Position numbers and translations under genes: made by a program
Shown here: positions 1 through 10,984 of the stretch, in pieces
Numbering within the stretch: position 1 is the stretch's first letter
How the letters are laid out: each line of letters opens with the position of its first letter
Notes under the pieces: generated by a model
Seen by the model: only the letters and a program-made list of their open reading frames with translations
Told to the model about the DNA's origin: nothing
Databases searched by the model: none
From: Gnetum montanum
Lineage: Eukaryota; Streptophyta; Gnetopsida; Gnetales; Gnetaceae
Direction: 5' to 3'
Assembly (NCBI GenBank): GCA_015680685.1
Contig: MNCI01034976.1
Span: 121,786 to 185,785, forward strand
Length of the DNA: 64,000 nt

Positions 1-1260
1 AAGGCTTATGGAGGTGTGGACATGTTCTGTGATGTCCATGGTTAAAGAACATCTAGCGAGTATGTTTGTTTATTAGGATGAGTCAATGAGGAAACTGGAT
101 GAATAGAATGTGGAGGGCACTTGTAGAGTACGTTAACGAAAAACGTGAATGTTCATATGGGATTTTCAAGTTGTGGTCTTGTGTTAACACTCAAGGCTAG
201 AGAAAGAAAGCCCAATCATCGAGGATCATGGGAGCAGATATTCAAGTTGTCATTTTGTGATTATATGATCTCAAAAGTTACCTTTCCTAGACTCAAAGAC
301 TTACACTTGCCCTTCCCTTGGAGTAACTTATTGAGTTTGAACATTTTCTCATCCTTAGTAGTAAGTTTTCCAAGGGTTAGGAGTAGGCAAATAGATAGTA
401 GAGGCTCATGCCTTGTAAATCCATTATTTTAGCTATGCAACACTCTATTTTTGGATTTCATAGAGGACTTTGGGGGTATGTGGTTTCTAAATGGTGAATG
501 CAGGTATCTGGAAGCCTAGATCCTAGGATGTGTGTTTATTTATCTTGTAGTGTGATTATTCCAAATGTGTTCTATGTATTCATGAATGTCAATTTTAGCC
601 TAGGGTGTGGTGGTCCTCATGGTTCATGTTCATGACTCTTGAGCTGATTTGAGAGATAGATGCTCCCTCTGTGGTTGATAACATATGATTGATAGAAAAA
701 GGCTCGTGGAGGTGTGGATGTGTTTTGTGGTGTCCATAGTTAAAATGTGTTCAATGAGCATCCCCATTTCTTAGGCTGAGTCAACATGAAAATTAGATGA
801 ATAGAATGTCAAGGGTGCTTGTGGAGTACATTAAATAAAAAACATGAGTGCCTCAATGCAAATGTTCATCTTGGATTGTCAAGTCATGGTCCAATGTCAA
901 CCCTTGAGGTTGAATTTAGAAAGCCTATCCATTGAGCATCATGATGCAGGTATTCAGGTTGGTGTTTTGTGATCATATTACCTCAAAAGTTATCTTTCAT
1001 GGATTCAAAGACATTACGTTGGCCCTTCCTTTGGAGTAAATTTTTGAGTTTGAACATTTGCTCATCCTTGGTAGTAAGTTTTCCAAGGGTTAGGAGTAGT
1101 TGGACAGATGGCAGAGGCTCATGCCTTGTAAATCCATTGTTTTGGCTATGTGACACTCTATTTTTTGGTTTCATGGAGGACTTTGGGGGTGTGTGGTTTC
1201 TAAATAATGAATGTGGATATTTGGAAGCCTAGATCCTAGGAGGCATGTTTGTTTATCCTC
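1..1260. repeat. Two direct copies of a ~700-bp dispersed repeat
   Basis: The segment starting at 1 (lysine-like AAGGCTTATGGAGGTGTGG) recurs at about 700 with substitutions, and the two copies stay in register: both contain a block ending in the same short reading frame (145-432 and 969-1,174) and the text 'gaagcctagatcctagga' near 510 and 1,225. The reading frames are short, begin at arbitrary positions and show no known domain, so I treat them as non-coding. Parts of the same family occur again at about 23,400-23,960, so this is a dispersed family rather than a local duplication only. Confidence 0.7.
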
Positions 1261-1393
1261 AATGCAAATGTTCATCCTGGATCTTCAAGGTGAGGCTAAG
1301 GGATGGAAACATCCTTGCCCTGAAGGATGTGATTTTGAAGATGTGGCTACAATCAATTTTTTTTTACATTCATAATTTGATGGTGTAGTTTCA

Positions 1394-1738
1394 TGTTGCT
1401 TAAGATGGCTCATTGATGAGTCATAAATTATTGGTTGTGATATTGCAACCATGATATCATGTATGCGATATCATGTACGCAATATCACAGCCTAGACGTG
1501 ATATTGTAGCCTATTTGCTCATCTATAAATAAGAGGTAGGCTAGTTTGGTAGGTAGTTTTGGGAAGTTTTTAAGTTTAAGTTCAATAGCTTTGTAGAGAC
1601 TCTTTGTCAGTTTTCCTCTCAATCCTTTTCTCCTAGTACATGCCCGTAGTGTGCTGATTGTAATTGTACAACATCCTTATTCGAGTGTGATGTACTTGGA
1701 CACGCACATGACCAACAATAAAGATTGAGATTACTTCA
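1394..1738 (+). repeat. LTR-like block (possible solo LTR)
   Basis: The block opens TGTTGCTTAAG and closes ...TTACTTCA, has a TATA-like CTATAAATAAGAGG near 1,530 and an AATAAA signal near 1,707, the order expected in an LTR (U3, R, U5). It contains short repeats of GATATCATGTAYGC near 1,450-1,490. No target-site duplication is visible and no partner LTR is in the window. The following sequence (from about 1,740) already belongs to the Tat element pol region, so this block marks where element A was truncated. The lineage is not identified. Confidence 0.4.
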
Positions 1739-1759
1739 TCATTGTAGCTAAAAATAGGT

Positions 1760-4700
1760 ATTTATTGACTTGGAATTTATCTCATTGTGGTAATGCATCA
1801 AGATCTTTCTTCACCTCTAGCCTTAACAGGTCCACATGGTGAGCTTGCAAGACAACTGAACCCAGAGTCAATAGACTGGGGATCATTTGCAGATAGCACT
1901 GTAGCATCTTAGAAACATCCCTAGACTAGCCTGAATAGCTAGCCCAAGCCCTAAATTTAGAGGCTAGGGATGTAACTGAGGATCCTCTCATTAAGATGCC
2001 TGTGACAACATCCAGGGGGAAAGTAAAAATGTTAAAACTTAGTTCCCTCCTAGATTCACAAACACACAAAGATGTGTCTAAGATGCTGCAAGATAACATC
2101 GAGGTCTTTGCGTGGTTATACAACAACATGCTAGGTTTAGATCTGAGGATTATATGACACAACATTATGTTAGATCTACGTATGAAAGAAGTTAAGCAGA
2201 AGGCTCGCAAGGTTAAACTAGAGATTGCACTGGCCGTATAGGATGAAATCACCAAGCTGTATTAGGCTGGTTTCATCTGGGTGGTTGATTACTTAGAGTG
2301 GATGTCAAACATGATTGTAGTTTCTAAGAAAATAGGAGGAATATGAATTTGTATAGACTTCTAGGATTTGAACAAAGCCATGATCAAGGATGGCTTTCCA
2401 TTGCCGAGTATTGATCAACTCATCGACACTACGGCTAGTCACGCTCTGTTATCCTTCATGGATGGTTTCTATGGCTACAACCAAATTCACATCAACCTAG
2501 AGCATTAGTTAACAATGACTTTCATGACCCCATGGGGTACTTTTTATTACACTATGATGTCCTTTGGGCTCAGGAACATTGGAGCAACCTACCAGAGAGC
2601 CATGAATTACATCTTTAGCGACTACATCTTAGAAATGCTGAATGACTACATGGATGACATAGCGGTCAAATCTAAAGAGGCCATTGATCATCCCAATGAT
2701 TTAGGTGTAGTCCTCAAGTATTGCTAGATGCATGATTTATGCCTTAACCCAAAAAAGTGTGTGTTCGGGGTGAGAACTGGATGCATGTTAGGGTTTGTGG
2801 TATTGAAGGCTAGAATACGAGTGGACCCTGACAAAGTTAAGGCCATTGTTAATCTAGTGCCTCCTAAAAAACTTAAAGAATTACACAGGTTGCAAGTTAG
2901 AGTACAGTTCATTAGGAGGTTTATAGCAAAGTTGACTGACAAGTTACAACCCATGCAGCATCTACTAAAGAAAGGGGTTAACTTCGAATGGACAACACAA
3001 TGCCAACAAGCCTTTGATGATATGAAGAAAGAGCTTTTACACCTCTTGACTGTGTAACCACCATAGAGGGATATGCCTTTCTTCATCTACCTTGTCACCT
3101 CAGACACATCTATCAAGATACTATTATATCAGAGACAAGACAACAACTCTAACATTCCAGTGTATTAGCTAAGTCATGCATTGATAGCGTATGAGGCAAA
3201 ATACAATGAGGTGGAGAGAAACTACCTTGCCCTAGTCTTTGCATTAAAGAAATGGAGGCATTATCTATTTTTTAGTAAGGTTAATATCATTTGTAAGAGA
3301 TATGTACTCTAGGCTATAAAAAAAATCTATATGAGAGCAACAAGATAGCCCAGTGGAAAGCCATAACTGTGGAATTCGATTTGCATTATGTGAGCCAATC
3401 ATCGATGAAAGGTCAAGCTATAGTTATGCAACTCATGACCTCACCCGTTGATGATTGGGCAATCATAGATCCTAAATTCCTTGACGAGCATGTTACCACT
3501 ATCAACGCAATCCCGTAACATCTTGAAGCCACTTTGCATTTCAACGGTGCCTTGACCATGTGAGGAGATAGTGTACTTGCCATCATTACATTCCCCTCTA
3601 GGGAAATGCAACCATTTTCTTATCATTTTATGTTCCTTTGTATGAACAATGTGGTAAAGTATGAAGGATTACTTAGGGACCTCTTAGCAGCCCAAGCATT
3701 AAGCATTCAACACCTGGTGATTCGTGGCGATTCACAACTCATTGTGAATCAAATCATTGGGGTTTATGCCTAAAAAGCTACACATCTACAGGCCTATTGT
3801 GACTTAGTGAAAAGTATGCTCAAACAGTTTGTAACAACAGGCATTCAACTTGTGCCATGCAACGAAAACACTGTGGCAGACGCCTTGGCCACCCTAGCAT
3901 TAAATGTGCCACCACACTTGTTCACAAGCTTGCTTGCTTCGATTATCGAGTGTATGGAGCCTATCACTCAGGTGCTACATGTAGCCTCTGTAAGTGTTGC
4001 GGACACCTAGGAGTGGTACGCCAACATTAAAGCCTACTTACAAAATGGCGAGCCCCCACGTGGATTGACATTTACCTAGAGAGATGTGATCTACAAGTGT
4101 GCTTGGTAATATGTGCTCATGGGAGACGATGCCATGTGTAGATGCTCCTTTGATGGGATATTGTTGGCATGCATAAATGAGGAGCAAGCATAGAAGGTCA
4201 TTAATGAAGTACACGAGGGATTGCGTGGTGGAAACATAGCACCTAGGGCCATGGTAGCAAAAATCAGATACCTAGGGTACTATTGGCCTCACATGGAGCA
4301 CGATTACTTAGCCAAAGTTAAGACTTGTGATACGTGCCAAAGATATGCAAATCTCATACATGTTTCACCTATAGAGTTGCACCTGACGTAGATCACGTGG
4401 CCTTTCCAACGATGGGGACTAGACAACATAGGACCTATCACACCTAAGTTTTCCATAGGGCATAGCTTCATCATCACCACCACTGAGTATTTTACGAAGT
4501 GGGTGGAGGCTATTATTGTTAGGAAGACTACATCCCAGCAGGTTTGCCACTTCATCTTAGATAACATCGTGATGAGGTTTGGGCTCCCCATGACTATTGT
4601 GACCGAAAATGGGCCACAATTTAGTAGTGCGGAAACCAAAACCTTTTGCAGTAATCTTGGCATTAGGCAATCGTTCTCTTCGCCATACTACCCATAGGAA

Positions 4701-5256
4701 AATGGACAGGCAGAAGCTACGAATAAGTCCATCATCAAATTGCTTAAGAAAAATGCTTAACAACAGCAAGAGGCAATGGCATGAGCAAATCCTCTATGTG
4801 CTGTGGGCTTACAGGATGACATGCAAGACTACAACAGGTAAGAATCCTTACAATCTTGTTTATGGATCTGAAGCAGTGTTACCTCTTGAGCTGCAGGTAC
4901 CCTCACTTCGAATGATCCTGTCAAACATCATGAGTGAAGCCCAAAATAATGAGTTGAGGATCATCAACCTTGACTCAATAGAGGAGGAACGTGCATAGAA
5001 AATTGGTCGCATAGAGTAATATTAGAACATGCAATTGCAGAAGCATCATGCAAACCTGTATCAATGGTCAGTAAAGAAGGGAGACCTTGTTCTCAAGGCT
5101 ATCAGTGAGCATGTGAACAAATTCTCATCAAACTGGGAAGGTCCATTCATGGTCACAAAAGCCTACGGGAATGATGCCTTCAAGCTGGCAGACATGGATG
5201 GCAACGAGCTTGCAAATCTTGTGAATCACTCATATCTCAAGTCATACTACATTTGA
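1760..5256 (+). pseudogene. Decayed Tat pol: RT, RNase H, second RNase H, integrase
   Basis: Domains follow in order. The reverse transcriptase (about 2,100-2,950) has TPWGTFYY, a MMSFGL box and an intact YMDDIAVK active site at about 2,650. The first RNase H (3,070-3,350) starts with a DTSI motif. The second, archaeal-type RNase H (3,640-3,900) shows IRGDSQLIVNQI and later ENTVADALATLA; this second RNase H is the known hallmark of plant Tat elements. Integrase (4,200-5,256) has a CDTCQ finger end, WPFQRWGLD, TENGPQF, ENGQAEATNK and a C-terminal WEGPFMV segment. The reading frame is interrupted many times, mostly by TAG where related copies have Gln (for example 2,506 and 4,695). Non-functional. 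Confidence in the family is high; exact ends are approximate. Confidence 0.88.
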
Positions 5257-5261
5257 AGCAT

Positions 5262-5685
5262 CAGCAAGGTAAGAAATCATCCACTACAATGTAAAAATGG
5301 CAAAACTCATCTGCTACAATGTAAAACTAGCAAACCAATGTCTGCTATGACATAAAATTGGCAAAGGTAGTTTGCTACAACTATAAATTGGTACAGACTA
5401 TTCACCATGACGCAAAACTAGCAAGGCACATCCGATACGACATTAAACTAGCACAGAAGGTCCACCATGACTTTAAACTAGCCTATCCATTTTCTGCTAT
5501 GATGATAAACTAGCACAATGGTTTGCTAGAACCTTAAACTAGCACTACCACCATCCGCTACAACGATAAACTCGCACAACGGTCTACTAGGACCTTAAAC
5601 TAGTGCAGCGTAGTTTGCTGAGATCTTAAAAAAATGCATTAGATGATCTACCAAGACCTTAAAATAGGTTCACAACACATCACTA
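5262..5685 (+). repeat. Cluster of degenerate TTAAACTAGCA-type repeats after integrase
   Basis: About a dozen degenerate units alternate 'ctgctatgac' or 'ccaccatgac' with 'cttaaactagcac', spacing roughly 30-45 bp. The same cluster follows integrase in element B (60,530-60,985) and also lies on both sides of the antisense gene in B (50,150-50,290 and 55,560-55,880). No coding potential seen. Confidence 0.75.
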
Positions 5686-5689
5686 GCAT

Positions 5690-7036
5690 GCATCCATGAC
5701 TCATCAAACAAGCAAGTGTGCACACTACCAAAACAGGGTGGGACGTTGCAGTTCTAGAATGCAGTTCACGATGCCAAGAAAACGTCCAATGGAATATGTG
5801 CAATGCCACTACCCCTGGCATCTTTTTGATCCTCTGAAGATGTTGTATGAAATTTTGCTAACCTTCTGGAGCTACCACTATCACTGCCCTTTACCCTGGT
5901 GATAGCTTCTATAGTCAGCGCCTATTGCTGGAGTTCCAGCACTATTGTGGCCCAGCCACAATGTTGTTATCTTTCGACCCCCTCCAGCATCTAAGCCCAA
6001 AAGACATTCAGCTATTGGGTAGCCCATCTCATAGCTGAGCTACATAATTTTTTCCTTGGGTAGGAACTCCTAAGCACTCACATCACCACAATTCCTAGCT
6101 ACCTCAGTGCCTACCTCTCCACACTGATGCTGCCAGACCTGTTGATGGCCTTTCTGGTTTGGACGTCGCATGCCTCAGCAATAATGTCCAGTGTTCTAGT
6201 ACCATTCAAAGCAAGCAAGAAATTTTCCTGTTATTTCACTTAATGGTTTTTTCTTCTGGTTTGCTCTTTGTTGTGTTTGCAAGATACGTGCTAAAGCAGC
6301 GTCAACTGAGGGTGCGTTTCGCCAAGGGGTCAGGATGCTACATCATTCCAAGGTGGTCACCCTGACTAGCTTGGCTACTTTGGAGTGCATATCCTCTCTT
6401 CATTCTTAACCTCTACCTCATTCCTTACACATGAAATTCTCCTTTTCACACATCTTTTACAATTTTTCACCGATTCCTATAAAGCCCTCTGATATGCTCA
6501 ACCGCAAAGTCCATGATGTGTGTAATGCAACTCGCTGGATGGGAAGCATTTGTAGGTAGGTTAAAGCCCCATGTGGATGTAATGCAACTCATCCTGGGAA
6601 AGAAACACCTATACTACAACAACAAGGTTGTTTGCAAATGTAAATGGCGGAACAACCAAAGAAAAGCATAAAAGGGAAAAAGCTTGCACAAAAAGAAAAA
6701 AAACGCATGCCTAAAATAAATGGCACATTAGCTATTTCACACTGACCATATCTAAGCATTCAGATGAGAGGTCAGATGCCTGCAAAAGAAAGATGCTTAT
6801 GCATATTGACTCCCTTACTAACATTTCGATGAGGAACCACATTGCTACTTCTTTCCCTTCCTGAAACCGTTCTCACAGCTCCACCCTTTTCCCTTTTCCT
6901 ACATAACTATCTTAGCACTTTCAAGTGTAGCTAAGAGACATTTGGATGACTACTATAGAATTAATATTAGCATATTGTCTTTCTTGGTGTTTCGTATTCT
7001 TTGTCAGTGTCTCTTAGGCCCGTCCTCCAGATGTCA
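5690..7036 (+). other. Conserved post-integrase spacer of Tat element A
   Basis: This stretch aligns by eye with 61,000-62,420 in element B, including 'gttccagcactattgtggcccagccacaa' type text cut into shared pieces, a pyrimidine-rich tract followed by an AG near 6,280 and the polypurine tract at its end. Both copies have broken forward frames, so it may be a former extra reading frame or an untranslated region. No recognised domain. I cannot decide between these. Confidence 0.45.
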
Positions 7037-7038
7037 AC

Positions 7039-7048
7039 AAAGAGGGGC
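7039..7048 (+). other. Polypurine tract of element A
   Basis: AAAGAGGGGC lies immediately 5' of the LTR start, the expected site of plus-strand DNA priming. Element B has AAAGAGGGGCC at the matching place (62,425). Confidence 0.75.
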
Positions 7049-7051
7049 TAA

Positions 7052-8957
7052 TAAAACACCCTAAAATTTGAAGGCACTCTTGCTTCCCCAGGGTCTTGGA
7101 AATGAGGCAAACACTTCCACAAGTGTAGCCTCATGAAATTTTGGCAGAAAATGAATGCACTAAGTTTAGAATATTTAGTTCAGCAAGTTTTCTACCTCCA
7201 GAGTTGACAGGCCTGATGGACTCTCTGGCCTACTCACCTAGGTGATTTACCCGGCTAATAGTTTATTCAGAGACCATGCTTGGAGTTGTTGGTGGTGCTT
7301 AGGATGTAAAAAATAATTTTGCAAGTTTTCTAATGAGGAAGTTTGCTATGCTACACTACGCTATGTAGCGTATCAAGTCTCAAAAGATAGCTGCTCAGGC
7401 AATGAAGTGCAAACTATTGCAGAACAAAGTGCTATGCTATGCTACGCTACGCAACATAGCACAGTGTAGCAAAGGCAAATCAAAAAGGCCCATCTTACCA
7501 AGTGATTCTAGTGAAGAAATTGCACTTGGAAAGCACTTCAGCCTTCAAAAATAGTTGCCTTGTTTGACTTCAAGTCCTTCAGCAAGGTCTCTTACTAGAA
7601 AGTGGTGGATTGAGCAAAAAAGTAGGATATGCTAGTTGTTATGCTGTGCTACACTACATAGCATAGCATAGTGTAGTGACAATACAAGAGCAGCAAGAAA
7701 TGTTTGAAATGCAAGTTCAGCAAGTTTTGAGGCTCCCCTTCACAAAAGGCATAAATTGCAATTGTTAGCATGGTCAAAGCTTCAAACAAGTGTTTGCAAC
7801 TTTAGCACAAGTCGCAGTTAAAGCCAGTAGCTATGCTATGCTATGCTACGTAGCATAGCGTAGCAAAGATGCAAACTAAATGAAGTGCTTCAAAAGTTAA
7901 CCCCATGTGCACCGAAGCTTCCAAAAGATACAGTTGACTTCAATGCAAATTTCCTTTTCAAACTAGTGGCTACGCTATGCTACGCTATGTAGCGTAGCAT
8001 AGCATAGCAAGTAGCTACACTACATCAACATGCTACGCTACATAGCATAGCACAATGTAGCAAATAGCTATGCTATGCTAGTGTGCTTCATCTCTTGCTT
8101 GCATTGTTTGCACACTTGATGCCAGCACTTCTAGTTTTGACAACATGATTACGGCATAGCAGGTGCACAATCGGCTTTACATATCCATGCAATACGGGCA
8201 TGCCAGCATCTCATGGATCCAAGACATGTGTCATCCAGGCCTCATTTCTTGTGTGCTCCTGGCCCTATAAATACCCCAACGAGAAATGCTCAAAGGGTTG
8301 GAGATTTTGAGCATTGTTAGCATTTCTTTGTGGTTGGAAAAATTTGGTTGACAAATTGAGAACTCTGTTGGCAAGTTGGCAAATTGGAAATTTGTTAGGT
8401 CAGCAGATTTTAGCAGTTGGCATCTTTTGCATTAGAACTTGGCATTAGCTTTTTGCTGGTTGGCATTTTGCATTGTTGGCTTTTAAGCTTGTACTCAAAA
8501 AATGTAGTTGAGGTATTTTGAGCATTTTGGTCATTCCTGGACTCTTCGTGCACCTCTGGCATTGTATAACTTGTTATACAATTCCAAGCAAAGAAGAGAA
8601 TCAAACCCACAACTTTGCGGTGGTGTATTTTCTTATCCCAATTACTCTGTGATTTCTTCACTGTCATCATTATTCAACATCATTTTCTTTATCATCGCAT
8701 TTATTGATCATCGATTAGATCTCACATATTTTACACTTAAAACAACATTTATGAAAGGTTAAATTACATTGGTTAAGTCCTTGTCTGATTGACCAAACCA
8801 TTCAAGGTGCCCCATTTCCATTTTATCTAGCACAACCCTCGCACGGATCCAAGGTTAAAACTATTCACCTGACAACCTCTTGGTGTTTCCAACCACTGAT
8901 GTTTTTGGTCACTACACTCTACCCTTATGATTTCTTTTCTTATTTGCCTCGGGGTTT
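7052..8957 (+). repeat. 3' LTR of Tat element A (~1.9 kb)
   Basis: Starts TAAAACACC (TGAAACACC in B) right after the polypurine tract. Contains several palindrome-rich patches built from GCTATGCTAC and GTAGCATAGC (7,340-7,460, 7,640-7,680, 7,830-8,080), a TATA box TATAAATA at 8,266 and, downstream, 'gctcaaagggttgga', which element B has at the same distance from its TATA box. Ends near 'ccactgatgtttttggtcac', shared with B and C. Diverged from the other copies. Confidence 0.8.
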
Positions 8958-8958
8958 T

Positions 8959-8977
8959 TGGTTTTAGAGGGAGCCTT
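8959..8977 (+). other. Primer-binding-site-like sequence after LTR A
   Basis: TGGTTTTAGAGGGAGCC corresponds to TGGCACTAGAAGGAGGGCC after LTR B and TGGTGCTAGAGGGAGGGCC after LTR C. Its presence downstream of what is the 3' LTR of A suggests a further internal region once followed, that is, this LTR may have been shared by two element bodies. The tRNA is not identified. Confidence 0.5.
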
Positions 8978-9738
8978 CCTTGGGCAAGGAAAAACCATCG
9001 TCACTATGGTTGCCATGGCAGCCATGGCTAAGAGGAGTGAATGCACATGGTGAGTGGGTTTTGTGAGTTTCTCAATTTTTTTGATTTTTCATGCATGAGG
9101 TTTTCCTATGGACTATGTGTGAAATGGGACAAGGATTTTCTATGTACCATGTATGATACAAGACAAGGGTTTTTTGAGTACCATGTGTGACATAGGACAA
9201 GGATTTTTTTACCACATGGGACATGGAATTGGGCCAAAATGGTTTCTATACATACATTTTTTTGTTTTTTGGCTATAATTAAGATGGCTATGGCTTGGGA
9301 TGAGGAGAGAGGGACAACAGTAGATGTGGTGCCAATGGTGAGTGTAACACATGGGTTTGGGACTACAGGAGGTAAGGGCATGTAGGAAAGTCAGAAGATG
9401 TGAGAATAGAGAGCATAATAGAGTGGGAAAGGTGATCACAAGGTCATGATCATGTCACGCCTTGATTTTTACATTTGGAAGTTAAATTTTAATGTTATAC
9501 TTTTACAAGTTAGAAAATTTTTGGACTTTTCATTGGGAGGGTACATTCCTAAAAGTGTGACAAATAGTTTGGAATTTTTGATTTTTTTCAATGGTTATGC
9601 TTTATGGGAAGTGTAGCCAATAGTTTGAAATAGTTTGCAGTTTTTCAATAGTTACGCTCTACAGGGAGCATAGCTAATAACCTTGTTGTGGGCTATGTAA
9701 CCATGTGGGATACTTGTTGCATTTGTTGCTATGTGTAT
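8978..9738 (+). other. Non-coding leader-like sequence with a 3x ~35-bp repeat
   Basis: Begins as a retroelement leader would after the primer site. At about 9,100-9,235 there are three diverged copies of a ~35-bp unit ('tatgtaccatgtatgatacaag' is one half). No coding region is supported; the short minus-strand frames overlapping this area show no motif. Confidence 0.45.
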
Positions 9739-9739
9739 T

Positions 9740-10445
9740 ATTGTATGTTTGATCATTGTGCCATAGGCACAGAGGCTAGGACCCACCACACAATTGTGGC
9801 TTACGCTATTGTTGGTGGTGCCAACGAGATGGTTATAGCAAAGGACACCTAACTTGTGTGTGGCTGAGACAAGGGCATTGTATGCAGATACAACTATGTT
9901 GGCATCATGGATGCTAGTAGGAAAGGCTATATAGATTGGGTGAAGATGATGAAGGGAAAGATGGTAGATGGTCCCACACCTTGGTGTGTGTGTAGTACTT
10001 GGTGGCTTACTACCACAAGTGTGGACTTGGGTTGCAAGAGTGACACCACTACCTCAAAGAAGGTAGAAAACTAAGATTAGTGTTGGAAAAAACTAGAAAT
10101 AGGCTATTGGATAGAGGCATAAAATGGGATACCACTCTCTGAACAAGCCTCAAATTCCTCTTGCCCATCCTACAAGGGCTTATCACAGTTTGATGTTGCA
10201 TCATGCTTGTTAGGTCCACTCACCCTAATGAGTTGGTCTAGCAACCACCGAAAGTTATCAGTAAGCAGAATGAAGACGTCAAGTGTAGGAAGGAATTCCT
10301 TCCCATTCTGGTGTATGATTTCAAAGCTTTGCATGCTGTCTAATTCTTGATGATCTAGGGATAGACCTACTTGAAGCTTCACATAGAGAAAGTTGTATTT
10401 TTCATTGTTGAGCACCATGTGCTTAGGCAGTTGGTTACACAATCT
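9740..10445 (-). pseudogene. Gag N-terminal fragment of Tat element C
   Basis: The 10,442-10,170 frame (about 90 residues) reads like the start of gag in element B at 46,355-46,600: shared NF/NFLYVKLQ versus NFLCVKMQ, QNGKEFLPTLD versus QNGREFIPTLD, and DQLIRVS versus NQLVQVS. Below 10,170 similarity continues weakly to about 9,740 (proline- and alanine-rich linker) with stops. It is the capsid-precursor start of a Tat element; nothing after it survives here. Non-functional. Confidence 0.7.
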
Positions 10446-10964
10446 GAGTGACTATTGTTGTCGCTATATGGGACTAAGTGGGGCTTAATGTCTATCACCT
10501 ACTGGATGGAATGATCCACCTCCATGCTTAGGGCTGAGGTTGAAGTGTTCATGGGATTTATGTTACTATGTAAAAATTCAAGAAGTGATAGTGTTGAATA
10601 GACAATGATTAAGTGTAGAGAACATTGGAATATAACTAAGTATGAAAACCTGTGAAAATAGGCAAAAAATGGCTAACTCTAGAAACACTGCTAAAAAATG
10701 ACTAACTCTAGTGTTATGCTTGCTACACTCTAACAACTTGTTATGCTCTCTAGAAAACTTAGGCTTTCATCCTATGGAGTTCTAGGGGAACTAACAACTG
10801 GAACCAATCTACACCAACCGAATCATAGACAACTCCTATGCTAGCCTATGATCTAGCTATTACTATGGTAGGTTCATAGGGGTGTCACATCTATGCTAGC
10901 TTGAAACTAGTAACAAAGGTGCAAAAAGCACATGGTACTACCCTTGAATACAAAAGGAAAAGAA

Positions 10965-10983
10965 GGCCCTCCCTCTAGCACCA
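10965..10983 (-). other. Primer binding site of element C
   Basis: On the minus strand TGGTGCTAGAGGGAGGGCC follows the LTR end directly and matches the site after LTR B with two changes. It is followed by CTTC in both. Confidence 0.7.
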
Positions 10984-10984
10984 A

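Larger units (their letters stand above)
1740..8957 (+). mobile_element. Tat-lineage Ty3/gypsy element A, 5'-truncated
   Basis: Element A shares order and sequence with element B at 55,915-63,600: RT to integrase coding region, a cluster of short TTAAACTAGCA-type repeats, a conserved spacer, a polypurine tract (AAAGAGGGGC at 7,039) and an LTR starting at 7,052. It lacks a 5' LTR, gag and protease. Homology to B begins near 1,740 ('aaaataggtatt.attgacttgg'). The canonical LTR start TG reads TA here. The element is inactive. Confidence 0.8.

Noticed and set aside
1926-2255. 109-codon minus-strand frame opposite the RT start of element A
   Set aside because: It is the antisense shadow of the decayed Tat pol, which has clear motifs on the plus strand.
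8508-8762. Overlapping 84- and 86-codon frames on both strands
   Set aside because: Both lie in LTR A; the corresponding part of LTR B has no such frame.
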